Shown piece after piece: positions 33,438-42,800 of a DNA stretch of 64,000 nucleotides (within the stretch, counting starts at the first letter, position 1; every line of letters begins with the position of its first letter). The DNA is taken from NCBI GenBank assembly GCA_002412715.1, contig DHVP01000036.1:1-64000 (forward strand), in the 5' to 3' direction. The notes below the pieces were generated by a model. That model worked only from the letters and a program-made list of their open reading frames with translations. It did no database searches and had not been told where the DNA came from. Both the position numbers and the translations under genes were made by a program. Source of the DNA: Deltaproteobacteria bacterium UBA5205. GTDB lineage: Bacteria; Desulfobacterota; Syntrophorhabdia; Syntrophorhabdales; Syntrophorhabdaceae.

Positions 33438-35549
33438 ATGACTTTTCGGGGAAAACTTCTTCTTGTATTTTCACTAATCGGTTCCTCGGGTGTCTTCTTG
33501 TCCTCTTTGCTGACATACAAATCGGCAAGCAGGCGGCTCCAGTCGATGACAAGGAATGAGATAGAGCGTACTGCGGCGCTTATTGCCGGGCAGAGCGAGA
33601 CCGCTCTTGATATTTTCAAGTCCGATATCCGGTTGCTGGCGAGGAGGACGGAAATCCGGCAGGCCGCACTTTTTCCCGATGATCCTTCAATTGGCGACAG
33701 GGCATGCAGGCATTTTCAGGACATCGTAAAAGAAGTGAAGGTATACCAATCGATAAACCTTCACGACCGTGATGCCCGGTGCATTGCGTCGTCCTTCCCG
33801 GACCGTGTCGGGCTTGAGAGCATGCAACACGAGGTTGCCGGCCGGCCCGACTTTCGTGATGCCGTGAAAGGGCAGGCCGTTGTGTCGCAGATATTTCTCA
33901 GCCGTGGAACCGGTCGGCCGGTTATTGTGATTTGCGTGCCCGTCAGGGACCGCGGCACTGTCATCGCAGTTGTCCGGGCGGTTGTAGATCTTGACTATTT
34001 CAACGATTATGTCCTGAGCCCCCAGCAATACATTCACGGCGGCAAGGCATACCTCTTTGACCCGAAGCTGGACAGGAAGGTCCCTGAAGGGTGGGAGGCC
34101 CACAATCTCATTGAGGCCGAGGCTTACAGGCAGCCGGATATACCCATCCCGCCGGGTCTGTTGTCGCAGCCCCGGGGTTTTGTCCGGTACGAGGCAGCGG
34201 CGGGCGCTCAACTGGCGGCTTTCCGGAAAACTGCCCAGCCCGAATGGTTTTTTGTCGTTGAGAAATCACAGAAGGAGGCCCTTAAGCCGATCCGTGACAT
34301 GGGACAGGTGACGGCAGCCACTCTGGTCACCATGCTTGGTGCCGTATCGGCGGGCGTTTTTGCAGTAGCACATCCTCTTTTGAAAAGGCTCGGTCAATGC
34401 ATGGACCTGGCCGGGGAGCTCGAAGCGGGCCGCCTTCATCACCGTATGGAGATCAAGGGCACCGATGAGGTCGCCCACCTGGGCAGAGGGCTCAACACCA
34501 TGGCACAGAGTCTCGAAGAGAGCCACGCGGCGCTCGAAGAGGCGGAGCGGATGTACAGGGGGATCTTTGAGAACGCCGTGGAAGGTATATTCGTCGCCAG
34601 TCCCGACGGACGTCTGTTGAATGTCAATCCGGCTTTCACACGCCTTCTCGGTTATGATCTGCCCGCACAGATCCTGGGGACGAACATTGCAGACCATTAT
34701 CCTGAAAACACGGGCGTCCTTCTTCTCGAAGAACTGCATGCAAAGGGCATCACCAGGGATTTTGAGATTGTCTTTACGAGGCGCGACGGGACCCGGAGGA
34801 TAGGTGCCACTTACGCGCGCGCAGATCGCGATGAGAATGGGAAATTTGTTAGGATCCAGGGTTTGCTGAATGATATTACCGAACAGAAAGAGATCGAAAA
34901 GGAGCGCAGGCGGGCGGAGGAGGCGCACAGAAGGTTTGTCGAAGCCCAGTTGGAAACTCTGAGATACCAGATTAATCCCCATTTTCTTTTCAATGTGCTC
35001 AATTCACTCGATGCCCTTTCGAAAAGCGATCCCGGGCGGATCGCGGAGCTTATCAGGCAGCTTTCCCGTTACCTGCGTTCCACCCTTTCCTCCAGGGAAT
35101 CCGGCATGGTTTCCCTTGCCCGGGAGATGAGCGTTATCGAAAGCTATCTCAAACTCGAAAAGGTGCGTTTTGAGGATGATCTTGCCATTTCCATCAATGT
35201 GTCCGAGGAAATCGGCGATACGATGATACCGGAGCTTTTGATTCAGCCCATCGTCGAAAATGCCGTCAAACATGGGATGAAGACCTCTCCTGCCCCGCTC
35301 GAGGTCGACGTAGCGTGCATAGCGGCGGGAGACTTTGCCAGAATTGAAGTCTCCAATACAGGTCAGTGGGTCTGTGGGGACGCAGGGGGGTTCCGGGGGA
35401 CGGGCGGCCTCGGGCTCGAAAATATACGCAAGAGATTGGATCTTACCTATGGCGACCGCTATCGTCTGAACATCGGCGAGAGCGGAGGCAGGGTGATCGT
35501 TGCCGTCGAAATCCCGCGGGAAGGAGAAAAGAATGAAGAAAGATTCTGA
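33438..35549 (+). CDS. Membrane sensor histidine kinase, LytS/His_kinase type
   Basis: About 703 residues. First membrane segment at about 7-25; an extracytoplasmic Cache-like sensor region to about 285; a second membrane segment at 293-315; HAMP to about 370; one PAS domain to about 500; and then the transmitter. The phosphorylated His is H515 in LRYQINPHFLFNVLNSL, the LytS-type motif, with ENAVKHGM (N box) and GTGGLGLENIRKRL (G box). ATG 33438 was chosen because the protein then starts with the membrane segment; the frame is open for 40 codons more, and no good ribosome site marks either. The response-regulator gene overlaps its end by 17 bases. Confidence 0.88.
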   Translation: MTFRGKLLLVFSLIGSSGVFLSSLLTYKSASRRLQSMTRNEIERTAALIAGQSETALDIFKSDIRLLARRTEIRQAALFPDDPSIGDRACRHFQDIVKEVKVYQSINLHDRDARCIASSFPDRVGLESMQHEVAGRPDFRDAVKGQAVVSQIFLSRGTGRPVIVICVPVRDRGTVIAVVRAVVDLDYFNDYVLSPQQYIHGGKAYLFDPKLDRKVPEGWEAHNLIEAEAYRQPDIPIPPGLLSQPRGFVRYEAAAGAQLAAFRKTAQPEWFFVVEKSQKEALKPIRDMGQVTAATLVTMLGAVSAGVFAVAHPLLKRLGQCMDLAGELEAGRLHHRMEIKGTDEVAHLGRGLNTMAQSLEESHAALEEAERMYRGIFENAVEGIFVASPDGRLLNVNPAFTRLLGYDLPAQILGTNIADHYPENTGVLLLEELHAKGITRDFEIVFTRRDGTRRIGATYARADRDENGKFVRIQGLLNDITEQKEIEKERRRAEEAHRRFVEAQLETLRYQINPHFLFNVLNSLDALSKSDPGRIAELIRQLSRYLRSTLSSRESGMVSLAREMSVIESYLKLEKVRFEDDLAISINVSEEIGDTMIPELLIQPIVENAVKHGMKTSPAPLEVDVACIAAGDFARIEVSNTGQWVCGDAGGFRGTGGLGLENIRKRLDLTYGDRYRLNIGESGGRVIVAVEIPREGEKNEERF

Positions 35550-36327
35550 TCAGGAAATCCGGGCCCTCATAGTGGATGATGAAAGGCTGGCACGTGAGAA
35601 TCTTAAGAGTCTCCTGAAAGACCAGTGGGACATCAGGATCGCCGGAGAGGCGAGAAACGCTGCCGAGGCGGAAAGGATGATCGCCGAACTGCATCCGAAC
35701 CTTGTATTTCTCGACATCCAGATGCCTGGAGGCTCCGGCTTTGATCTGCTGGAACGCCTGGAAGACCCTCCTTCCATTATCTTCATAACTGCCTATGACC
35801 AGTATGCCATACGGGCATTCGAAGTCAATGCCATCGATTACCTCCTGAAGCCCATCGACCCCGAACGTCTTCGGGCCGCGCTCAGGAGGGCCGTATTCCG
35901 TCTGCCGTCATTCGACCCGTCCGGAGAGGTGTTTTCCGGCGCCGACCAGGTCTTCCTGAACACAGGGAAAAAGGCCACCTTTGTATCGGTCGGTAATATC
36001 GTTGCCGTCTTCGCAGAAAGAAACTACACCAACGTTTTTAATATACAGGGCGAACGTTTCATGGTGCGCTCTTCGCTCAGGGACTGGGAGAGACGGCTTC
36101 CCGAGGACGTGTTTGTGGCCCTCGATCGCTCGACGATCATCAACACAAATCATATTGAGCTCTGGACGCTCCATAGCAGAAAGGCCGTACTTCGCATGAC
36201 CGGTCTTCCGGAACCTATTGAGCTGGGGAGGGCGGCATACACTCGGTTTAAGGAACGAGTCATCGCCCCACGGGCCAGAATCAGAACCCGAAAAGCAAAA
36301 ACAGGCCAGGGAGAAGACCAGGAATAG
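35533..36327 (+). CDS. LytTR-family response regulator
   Basis: A protein of 264 residues. The receiver domain has IVDDER near 13-18, the phosphorylated Asp61 (VFLDIQMPGG), and the YLLKPID lysine near 110. The C-terminal LytTR DNA-binding domain covers about 150-250 (VFAERNYTNVFNIQGERFMVRSSLRDWERRLP and FVALDRSTIINTNHIE). It is the partner of the overlapping LytS-type kinase. The start ATG 35533 follows AAGGAGAAAAG. Targets are unknown; many such pairs control transporters or surface functions. Confidence 0.92.
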   Translation: MKKDSDQEIRALIVDDERLARENLKSLLKDQWDIRIAGEARNAAEAERMIAELHPNLVFLDIQMPGGSGFDLLERLEDPPSIIFITAYDQYAIRAFEVNAIDYLLKPIDPERLRAALRRAVFRLPSFDPSGEVFSGADQVFLNTGKKATFVSVGNIVAVFAERNYTNVFNIQGERFMVRSSLRDWERRLPEDVFVALDRSTIINTNHIELWTLHSRKAVLRMTGLPEPIELGRAAYTRFKERVIAPRARIRTRKAKTGQGEDQE

Positions 36328-36470
36328 GTTTTCAAACGATTAACACCCCTTCCCCTTGAAATGGTCGGTTGAGCACTATGGTTGGCACGATGGTCCACTG
36401 TTGTCATCGACATGGGAATTCATCTTGTAGAATCATTTCTAACAAACCCCTGTAGTCGCATCATTCCACC

Positions 36471-36518
36471 AAGGCCGGGACATTTAAGACATAATGTGTT
36501 TGCAAAAGTCCCGGCCTT
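36471..36518. repeat. Hairpin with AAGGCCGGGAC arms
   Basis: AAGGCCGGGAC (36471-36481) and GTCCCGGCCTT (36508-36518) are perfect inverse copies, with a 26-base AT-rich loop. The arm resembles that of the hairpin at 36698-36741, suggesting two copies of one element. Confidence 0.55.
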
Positions 36519-36610
36519 TCAATTTCAACACGTGCGTTTCCGGAACAAGAAGTTGATCCTGATTGCTGCGAATCAGGGCTTTTCGAAGTACCTGCGCTTG
36601 GTCACAGATT

Positions 36611-36626
36611 GGGACAGCTTTGTCCC
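36611..36626 (+). repeat. Hairpin GGGACA-GCTT-TGTCCC
   Basis: A 6-base perfect stem with a 4-base loop and a TC-rich run after it, between the two larger hairpins at 36471 and 36698. Could be a weak terminator for the LytTR gene. Confidence 0.4.
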
Positions 36627-36697
36627 TCTTCTCTCCACCTCATTTAAGCAATTGGATAGAATCGAAAACGCAAACCCCAAGCTTCATCATCCCAATA

Positions 36698-36741
36698 AAG
36701 CCGGGGCATCATTACCGGGGGGGGAATGGATGTCCCGGCTT
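36698..36741. repeat. Hairpin with AAGCCGGGGCATC arms
   Basis: AAGCCGGGGCATC (36698-36710) and GATGTCCCGGCTT (36729-36741) match in inverse order at 12 of 13 positions. The arm shares the AAG-CCGGG-CAT core of the hairpin at 36471. Confidence 0.5.
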
Positions 36742-36913
36742 CCTCTGAACCAATAGGGTCTGTCCGCAACCTCTTGAGACCGAGTATACATCCGATATTC
36801 TTTTGGCATGATTGCCCCAGCGACCGGTCGATTCAGCACATAGCCATCCCCGGGGATACGGCTATTCCATAGAATTACATCAATACAACCTATCTCTATC
36901 CGGGAGGCGCAAA

Positions 36914-37096
36914 ATGTTGAACCTGTGTTTGAAGAACGGCAAAACTAAATGGGTCAACAGGCAGGAAGCCAGGCTGCTTCAGAAGCAGGGGCAGATCGTC
37001 TGCGTTCTTGACATGGTCGACGACGACCCTGAGAACCCCTATTATTGCAGCATCAGAAATGGTTTTTGCATCGCCGATACATCATTTATCAGTTAA
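36914..37096 (+). CDS. Small unknown protein (60 residues)
   Basis: I do not recognise this protein. It has 60 residues, no signal peptide or membrane segment, four cysteines (near residues 5, 32, 47 and 54) spread without a CxxC pair, and an acidic patch VDDDPEN in the middle. GGGAGGCGCAAA before the ATG is an acceptable ribosome site. The composition is that of a folded cytoplasmic protein rather than of random sequence. It lies between the LytTR gene and another small gene. Confidence 0.5.
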   Translation: MLNLCLKNGKTKWVNRQEARLLQKQGQIVCVLDMVDDDPENPYYCSIRNGFCIADTSFIS

Positions 37097-37215
37097 GCGG
37101 CGCAGTCGTCGGGTTTGAGGCGGTGCGGCCAATATATCATTGCTTGACGGGCTTACGTTAATGACAGCAGCTACCGGCCGGCCGGATCCGGCCGGCGGGC
37201 CTCGGGGGAGTTCGG

Positions 37216-37404
37216 ATGGAAGTAAGAGCAAAGGAGAATGTAGTATTTCTCGGACTTCAAAAAATTCCGCAGGGAGGGGCGCTGGTGCTGGTAAACAACC
37301 AGAGCGGCAGCACTGTTACGTATGATCCCGGCAGACACAACATTATCAACATGGACGGGTACGTCCGTCTTGTGCTGGGCATCCTTGCCGGCAACAAGTC
37401 TTAA
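37216..37404 (+). CDS. Small unknown protein (62 residues)
   Basis: Not recognised. A protein of 62 residues with the pattern of a small beta-rich domain: hydrophobic strands around VVFLGL, ALVLVNNQ and YVRLVLGIL, and a turn at YDPGRHN. A GGGGGAG ribosome site lies at good distance from the ATG. Its stop overlaps that of the convergent cobA-hemD gene by two bases (TTAA), an unusually tight 3' junction. Function and partners are unknown. Confidence 0.5.
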   Translation: MEVRAKENVVFLGLQKIPQGGALVLVNNQSGSTVTYDPGRHNIINMDGYVRLVLGILAGNKS

Positions 37405-38906
37405 AGCTGATCGGCTTCTTTTTCCGGTTGAAAGTGGCTCTCAACAGCGCTCACAAGTCCGGGAATATCTGAGCGTCTGGCTTCAATATCAACCTTAATG
37501 CCTGACTTTATCAGCGTTGCAGTGGTAATGGGGCCTATGGATGCGATTACCTTGTCCTTCAATATTTCCTTACCATAAAGCAGAATAAAATTATTCACCG
37601 TCGATGAACTCGTAAAGGTAAAGACATCGAGATCCTCGGGAAGCGATGCCGCAGGCGACGGAACGGTCGCCCTGTAGATGGGTACGACGCTGCAGCTGCC
37701 GCCGTTTTGCCTGATATGCCGGATGATGATATCACGGGCCTGTTCGGCACGAGGGATGAGGAAGTTTTTTCCTGAGACACCAAAGGTGTCAAGGACGGAG
37801 ACGACCCCTTCCGATGTGAATTGTTCAGGAACAAGATCGGCCTTTATACCGTACACCGCAAGGTGTGCGGCGGTTGCCCCGCCTATCGCAATGACAGTAA
37901 TGCCGCTCAAGGCACGGGCGTCCTTGCCCGATCCCCGCATGTGTGCAAAAAAGATAGAAGCCCCGTTGACGCTCGTGAAAATGATGGCGTCATATGTGGA
38001 GATCCTGTCAATGGCTGTGCGGAGCCGTGTATTGGGAACGATAGGTTCGATATCGATCGTGGGAAGGTAAACAGGTTCGGCACCCCTGTCCAGGAGGAGT
38101 TCGCCGAATCTTCGGGACTGGTGTTCCGAACGCGTCACAGCAATTTTCTTGCCGAAGAGAGGTTTTTGTTCGAACCAGTTGAGCGTTTCCCTGAGCTGAA
38201 TGACATCGCCGACAACTATTATGCCAGGCGGTTTGAGTCCCATCCTTCGAACCTCACCGGCGATAGTTGCCAGTGTGCCGGTTGCGACCTTTTGTGCGGG
38301 AAGGGTGCCCGAACGGATGACGCAGGCAGGCGTATCGGGATGCTTGCCTTCATCGATAAGCCTTTTCGCAATGTCACGAAGGTTCTTCATACCCATGAGA
38401 AACACGAGCGTATCGGGCCCCGATGCCAGTTCGTGCCAGTTGATGGATGATTCAGCCTTCTTTTCGTCCTCATGACCCGTTATGAAAGCAACAGTGGAGG
38501 CGTGATCCCGATGGGTCAGGGGTATGCCCGCGTAAGCCGGAACGGATATCGCCGACGTTACGCCCGGTACTATCTCGAAGGATATTCCGTTCATGGCAAG
38601 GTGCTGTGCCTCTTCGCCGCCGCGGCCGAAGATAAAGGGGTCCCCGCCTTTAAGGCGCACCACGATCTTGTTGTCCCTGGCTTTTTCTGAAAGGAGGGAG
38701 TTGATCCGCGTTTGCGGAAGCTCATGGCGGGAGGCCTTTTTCCCCGCATATACAATCTCAGCCCCGGCCCGTGCGAACTCGAGAAATCCCTTGTTTACAA
38801 GATTATCGTAGACGATCACATCGGCGCGCCGGATAAGCTCGAGACCCCTCATGGTAATGAGCTTAATGTCCCCCGGACCTGCGCCTACGAGATAAACTTT
38901 ACCCAT
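37401..38906 (-). CDS. cobA-hemD: Fused uroporphyrinogen-III C-methyltransferase / uroporphyrinogen-III synthase
   Basis: A protein of 501 residues with two enzymes. Residues 1-240 are SUMT (CobA): VYLVGAGPGDIKLITMRG at the start, VVRLKGGDPFIFGRGGEEA near 84-102, and VPGVTSAISVPAYAGIPLTHRD near 113-134. Residues about 250-501 are uroporphyrinogen-III synthase (HemD). The two steps lead from hydroxymethylbilane to precorrin-2, the branch to sirohaem and cobalamin. The fusion is common in deltaproteobacteria and clostridia. A strong promoter sits so close to ATG 38906 that the message is probably leaderless; no ribosome site is present. It lies 53 bases after nikR. Confidence 0.93.
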   Translation of the reverse strand: MGKVYLVGAGPGDIKLITMRGLELIRRADVIVYDNLVNKGFLEFARAGAEIVYAGKKASRHELPQTRINSLLSEKARDNKIVVRLKGGDPFIFGRGGEEAQHLAMNGISFEIVPGVTSAISVPAYAGIPLTHRDHASTVAFITGHEDEKKAESSINWHELASGPDTLVFLMGMKNLRDIAKRLIDEGKHPDTPACVIRSGTLPAQKVATGTLATIAGEVRRMGLKPPGIIVVGDVIQLRETLNWFEQKPLFGKKIAVTRSEHQSRRFGELLLDRGAEPVYLPTIDIEPIVPNTRLRTAIDRISTYDAIIFTSVNGASIFFAHMRGSGKDARALSGITVIAIGGATAAHLAVYGIKADLVPEQFTSEGVVSVLDTFGVSGKNFLIPRAEQARDIIIRHIRQNGGSCSVVPIYRATVPSPAASLPEDLDVFTFTSSSTVNNFILLYGKEILKDKVIASIGPITTATLIKSGIKVDIEARRSDIPGLVSAVESHFQPEKEADQL

Positions 38907-38912
38907 GCGAAC

Positions 38913-38942
38913 ATTATACGAATTGTAGCCGGGTTTGTTCAA
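38913..38942 (-). promoter_or_regulatory. Promoter of cobA-hemD, predicted leaderless
   Basis: On the minus strand: TTGAAC (38937-38942), an 18-base spacer and a consensus TATAAT (38913-38918). Only six bases (GTTCGC) separate the -10 box from the ATG at 38906, so the expected first transcribed base is the A of the start codon. Confidence 0.7.
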
Positions 38943-38959
38943 GAGATAAGGATAAGGGC

Positions 38960-39373
38960 TTATATGCCCTTACCTGTGCTGGACATGCTAAGCGTGCAGT
39001 GCTTTATACCCTTGATCGATCTGAGCATTTCGGCCAGTCTTTTGACGTCCTCCGGCTTGCCCCTTACGGCGACAATCTCGAGGCAATTACTGTGATCCAG
39101 GTGGACGTGCTGCGTGGATATTATGACGTGTTGTGAATCGTGCTGGAGATCTGTTATCTTGTTAAGCAGTTCCCGGTGGTGATGATCGTAGATAAGAGTT
39201 ATCGCGCCGGCAACTTCGCCCCCGGCTTCCCACTCTTTCGCGACAAGCTCCTGGCGTATAAGATCGCGAAACGCCTCCGAGCGATTGGAATAGTTCTTTT
39301 CCCGGATCAGTTGATCGAACTTCCTGAGTAGTTCGCTGTCAAGCGAGACGCCGAATCGTATCAAACCGGACAT
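38960..39373 (-). CDS. nikR: Nickel-responsive regulator NikR
   Basis: A protein of 137 residues. An N-terminal ribbon-helix-helix domain (IRFGVSLDSELLRKFDQLI to about 45) precedes a C-terminal ACT-like domain with the nickel ligands H78, H89, H91 and C97 (the QHVHLDHSNC region); spacing matches E. coli H76, H87, H89 and C95. NikR represses nickel uptake when nickel is plentiful. No nickel transporter is in the window. The next gene on the same strand is cobA-hemD, which has its own promoter. Confidence 0.94.
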   Translation of the reverse strand: MSGLIRFGVSLDSELLRKFDQLIREKNYSNRSEAFRDLIRQELVAKEWEAGGEVAGAITLIYDHHHRELLNKITDLQHDSQHVIISTQHVHLDHSNCLEIVAVRGKPEDVKRLAEMLRSIKGIKHCTLSMSSTGKGI

Positions 39374-39583
39374 AATCCCTCACCGTATCACGTTGTTTCC
39401 CAAGGGTAGCACAGACGGATGGGAGAGTCAATGAAGCGGGGTAATGGGGAATGGGTAATAGGGAATGGGTTATGGGTCACTGCTGTCCAAGATAATCCAT
39501 GTCCCGGACTGCTTTCCTTATAAAGCAATGATCCAGGACAGGTAATCCCGCATTTCAAAACCAGGTTGCCGTATCTCGCAGTT

Positions 39584-39604
39584 CGTCATTCCGGCGAAGG
39601 CCGG
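39584..39604. repeat. REP-like hairpin sequence
   Basis: The segment around CCGGC-GAAG-GCCGG (39591-39604), preceded by CGTCATT, matches the half of a repeat type found scattered between genes in many proteobacteria. Only one copy is seen here. Confidence 0.4.
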
Positions 39605-39703
39605 TGTCTTCACTCGCGTAAGCGACAACCAGGAGAGAGATGGATCAGAGATTACTGTGCAAGGTAACGGGATTCCGACCGTTGCAGCAGGTCTGTTTCT
39701 TCC

Positions 39704-39732
39704 TTGAAAACGGGTCTTCTTTCTTATAGTAT
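39704..39732 (+). promoter_or_regulatory. Sigma-70 promoter for the A2M-pbpC pair
   Basis: TTGAAA (39704-39709), 17 bases, TAGTAT (39727-39732). It gives a leader of about 150 bases before the start codon at 39892. Confidence 0.6.
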
Positions 39733-39794
39733 TGATAAAATGAAGCGGGGGAAGGGAAGCGACGGCCCCGGAGCATCATGGCCTGTCGATAGGC

Positions 39795-39830
39795 CCCGCA
39801 GGTTTCAGAGGTCCTGCGGGAACTGTTTTT
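39795..39830 (+). terminator. Terminator-like hairpin in the A2M leader
   Basis: CCCGCAGG (39795-39802) pairs with CCTGCGGG (39813-39820), followed by AACTG and a T5 run. It lies between the promoter at 39704 and the start at 39892, so it would act as an attenuator if the promoter is used. Confidence 0.55.
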
Positions 39831-39891
39831 CCCGCCGCCGTCACCGTTGATCTTTATCTCATTATTCAGTTTTGATCGAGGAGGAAGGGGT

Positions 39892-42800
39892 ATGCTGAGA
39901 AAGGTTGTTCCTGTTCTATTCATGTTGGCCATGCTGGTTGGCTTCACGGGTAATGCGAGAGGCGCTGCGGTCGAATTATTCTCACCGGAAGGAACGGTAA
40001 AGGATATCCGGCAGGTTACAGCCCGCTTTACGGATCAGATGGTGGCATTCGGCGATCCCCGCACCGCTGACCCCTTCACAGTTCACTGTTCTGAAAAGGG
40101 CAAAGGCCGTTGGATAGACGGGAAGAACTGGTCCTTCGATTTTGACAGGGCACTCCCGGCGGGAGTTGGCTGCACTTTCACTCTCAAGCAGAATTTGAAG
40201 AGCCTGTCGGGTGCCGCGGTCACCGGAAGAAAGACCTTTTCGTTCAATACCGGCGGTCCTTTGGTCCTTGAGACGGAGCCGTGGGAAGACGGCACCGAGA
40301 TAGAGGAAAGGCAGACGTTTCTCTTCCGCCTCGATGCACCTGCCACGGACGCCTCGGTGATGAAGAGCGTGTCCTGTTCCATCGAAGGCATTCGTGAGCG
40401 CGTTGGTATACGGCTCGTGACGGGAGAGGAACGCAGGCAAACTCTATCGGCCCTGCACGTTTCGAAGAAGAAGGAGGAGAACACCGTCCTGTTCCAGTGC
40501 AGGCAGGCCTTTCCTCCAAAGGCCAGGGTGAAGATCATATGGGGAAAAGGGGTCATGTCAAAAAGCGGCATGGCAACAACCAAAGACCAGGTGCTTTCAT
40601 ACCAGGCCCGCGGTCCCTTCACCGCCAGGCTGCGGTGTATGAAAGAGAGGCCTCAGGGCGGATGTATACCCTTGTCCCCCATGCGGCTCTTCTTCTCGGC
40701 GCCCATCCTGGAGAAGGAAGCGCGAAAGATCACAATCGGAACTGATAAGAAGACGGGAAAAGAGACGACCTGGAAGGCAAAGACGGATCGCGAGGGAGAC
40801 AGCGACGTTACGTACGTGGTCTTTGAAGGGCCTTTTCCGGAGAAAAGCCTGCTCAAGGTCCACATACCGGAGAACCTGAAGGACATTTCAGGACGTGCCC
40901 TTTCAAATGCAAACAAGTTCCCTCTTTCCGTCAACACCGATACCTATCCCGCGCTTGCCAAGTTCTCCGACAAGTTCGGCGTCATTGAATCAAAGGAAGG
41001 CGCCCTCCTGCCGGTCACAGTCAGGAATATAGAAGAAGAGATAAAGACCTGGCTCGCCCGCGAAGATGGTGATCCACATCAGGGAAAGTCCTCCATCACA
41101 CCAGGGCCGGCCGGGAAGACGACTGCCGGCAGGTCTGATGAAAAACCGGCGGCAATCCAGGGGGTAAAGGGCAGTGTCTACCAGGCGGAGGGTGACCAGT
41201 CTATAATAGAATGGCTCTACAAGCTCGACAATTCACCACGCGAACGGTCTCTTCTCAAGGGGACGAAGAAGGGCGAGGCGTTTTCGCTACCGAAACCGGG
41301 GGGAACAAAAGAATTCGAGGTGATCGGCATTCCTCTTCGCGAGCCCGGTTTCTATCTGGTTGAGATCGAAAGCCTCATGCTGGGAAAAAGGCTCCTCGAA
41401 AAGCCCGGACCGGTTTACGTGCCGGCCGCCGCGCTTGTGACCAACATGGCGGCCCATTTTAAGTGGGGGAGGGAATCATCTCTCGTCTTCGTCACGGCCC
41501 TTGACAGCGGTGAACCCGTTCCCAACGCCTCTGTTACGGTCAGGGACTGCAAAGGCGGTCTTATCTGGCAGGGCGCTGCCGATGCCAACGGTATAGCCAG
41601 GATCGGCAGGCGCCTGCCCGATGCCGGGAGCCTGCCTCAATGCCGTCGCGGCAAACAGGAAAAGGACCTTTATTACGAGTACTCACGGGTATTGTCGGGT
41701 ATCACGGGCGGACTCTTCGTTTTTGCCCGGAGCGGTAAGGATATGACCTTCACCCATTCGAGCTGGGATGACGGGATCGAGTCGTGGCGCTTTAACCTCC
41801 CCGAAAACTACAGCGACCGCAAAGAGGCTCTCATCGCCCATACGGTTTTTGACAGGACGCTGCTCAGGGCCGGCGAAACGGTCCATATGAAGCATTTTGT
41901 GAGGCAGCGCACCATGGACGGACTGTCCGTGCCGGCAAACCTGAAAGAAATCAAGGAAGCTGTCATCGTTCATGTGGGCAGTGACGAGAAGTATACGCTG
42001 GGGCTGACATGGAAAAACAACGGGACCGCCGACACTATATGGAAGATCCCCCCGGCGGCGAAGCTCGGAACATACAATGTCTACCTGAGAGAGGCACCTG
42101 CCCCAGGGAAACGGGCAGAAATACTGGACCTCTCGGGCTCCTTCAGGGTGGAGGAGTTCCGCGTACCCCTCATGCGCGGTCTTATCCGGGGCCCAAAGGA
42201 ACCGGCTGTGAATGCTGGTTCCATCGATCTCGACGTTGATCTCAGGTACTTATCGGGCGGGGGAGCGTCCGATCATCCTGTCAAGATCCGGGCCGAACTG
42301 CAACAAAGAACGGTCTCCATCCCCGACTTTGACGATTTTATCTTCTCTGCGGGGTCTGTCAGGACAGGGGTGGAAAGATTCGACGAGGGCGCCGACCGTT
42401 TCCGGGATGATGAAGATGCCGACGGCGAAGAAGACACCGAGGGGCCGCGGCAGGAGACCACGGACAGGTTCGGACAGCGCAAGGTGAGGCTCAAGACCAT
42501 CGAACTCAATCTTGACAAGAACGGCACGGCGCGGACGACTCTCAAAGATCTGCCAAAGGCGGATGTACCAAGGGACATAGTGAGCGAACTTGAATTCAGG
42601 GACCCCAATGGTGAAGTACAGACAACATCCACCAGGGTACCCCTGTATCCGTCCCTGGTCCAGACAGGGCTTTACTCCAGCGGAGATTATCTTGGCGACA
42701 CCCTGAAGTACCAGGTAGCGGTTCTCGATCTAAAGGGCAAACCGGTGCAGGGGGCCGAGGTGAAGGTGAAACTTTACAAGCGGTCCACATACACCCATAG

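Larger units (their letters stand above)
36328..36913. other. Intergenic region with repeat-like hairpins
   Basis: About 585 bases without a convincing gene; the open frame at 36382-36756 is composed of repeat sequence and has no ribosome site. It holds three hairpins: 36471-36518, 36611-36626 and 36698-36741. A gene of 60 codons starts after it. Confidence 0.55.
39374..39891. other. Intergenic region between nikR and the A2M gene
   Basis: About 515 bases with no gene that I trust. It holds imperfect tandem AATGGGG/AATAGGG units (about 39439-39475), a REP-like hairpin (39584-39604), a good plus-strand promoter (39704-39732) and a terminator-like hairpin (39795-39830). I do not find a clear NikR-type palindrome. 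Confidence 0.55.

Noticed and set aside
36382..36756. Open frame of 124 codons after the LytTR gene
   Set aside because: It runs through both repeat hairpins, has no ribosome site and resembles no protein; judged chance.
39374..39480. NikR operator upstream of nikR
   Set aside because: GTATCA occurs once near 39388 but no inverse half lies at the right distance.
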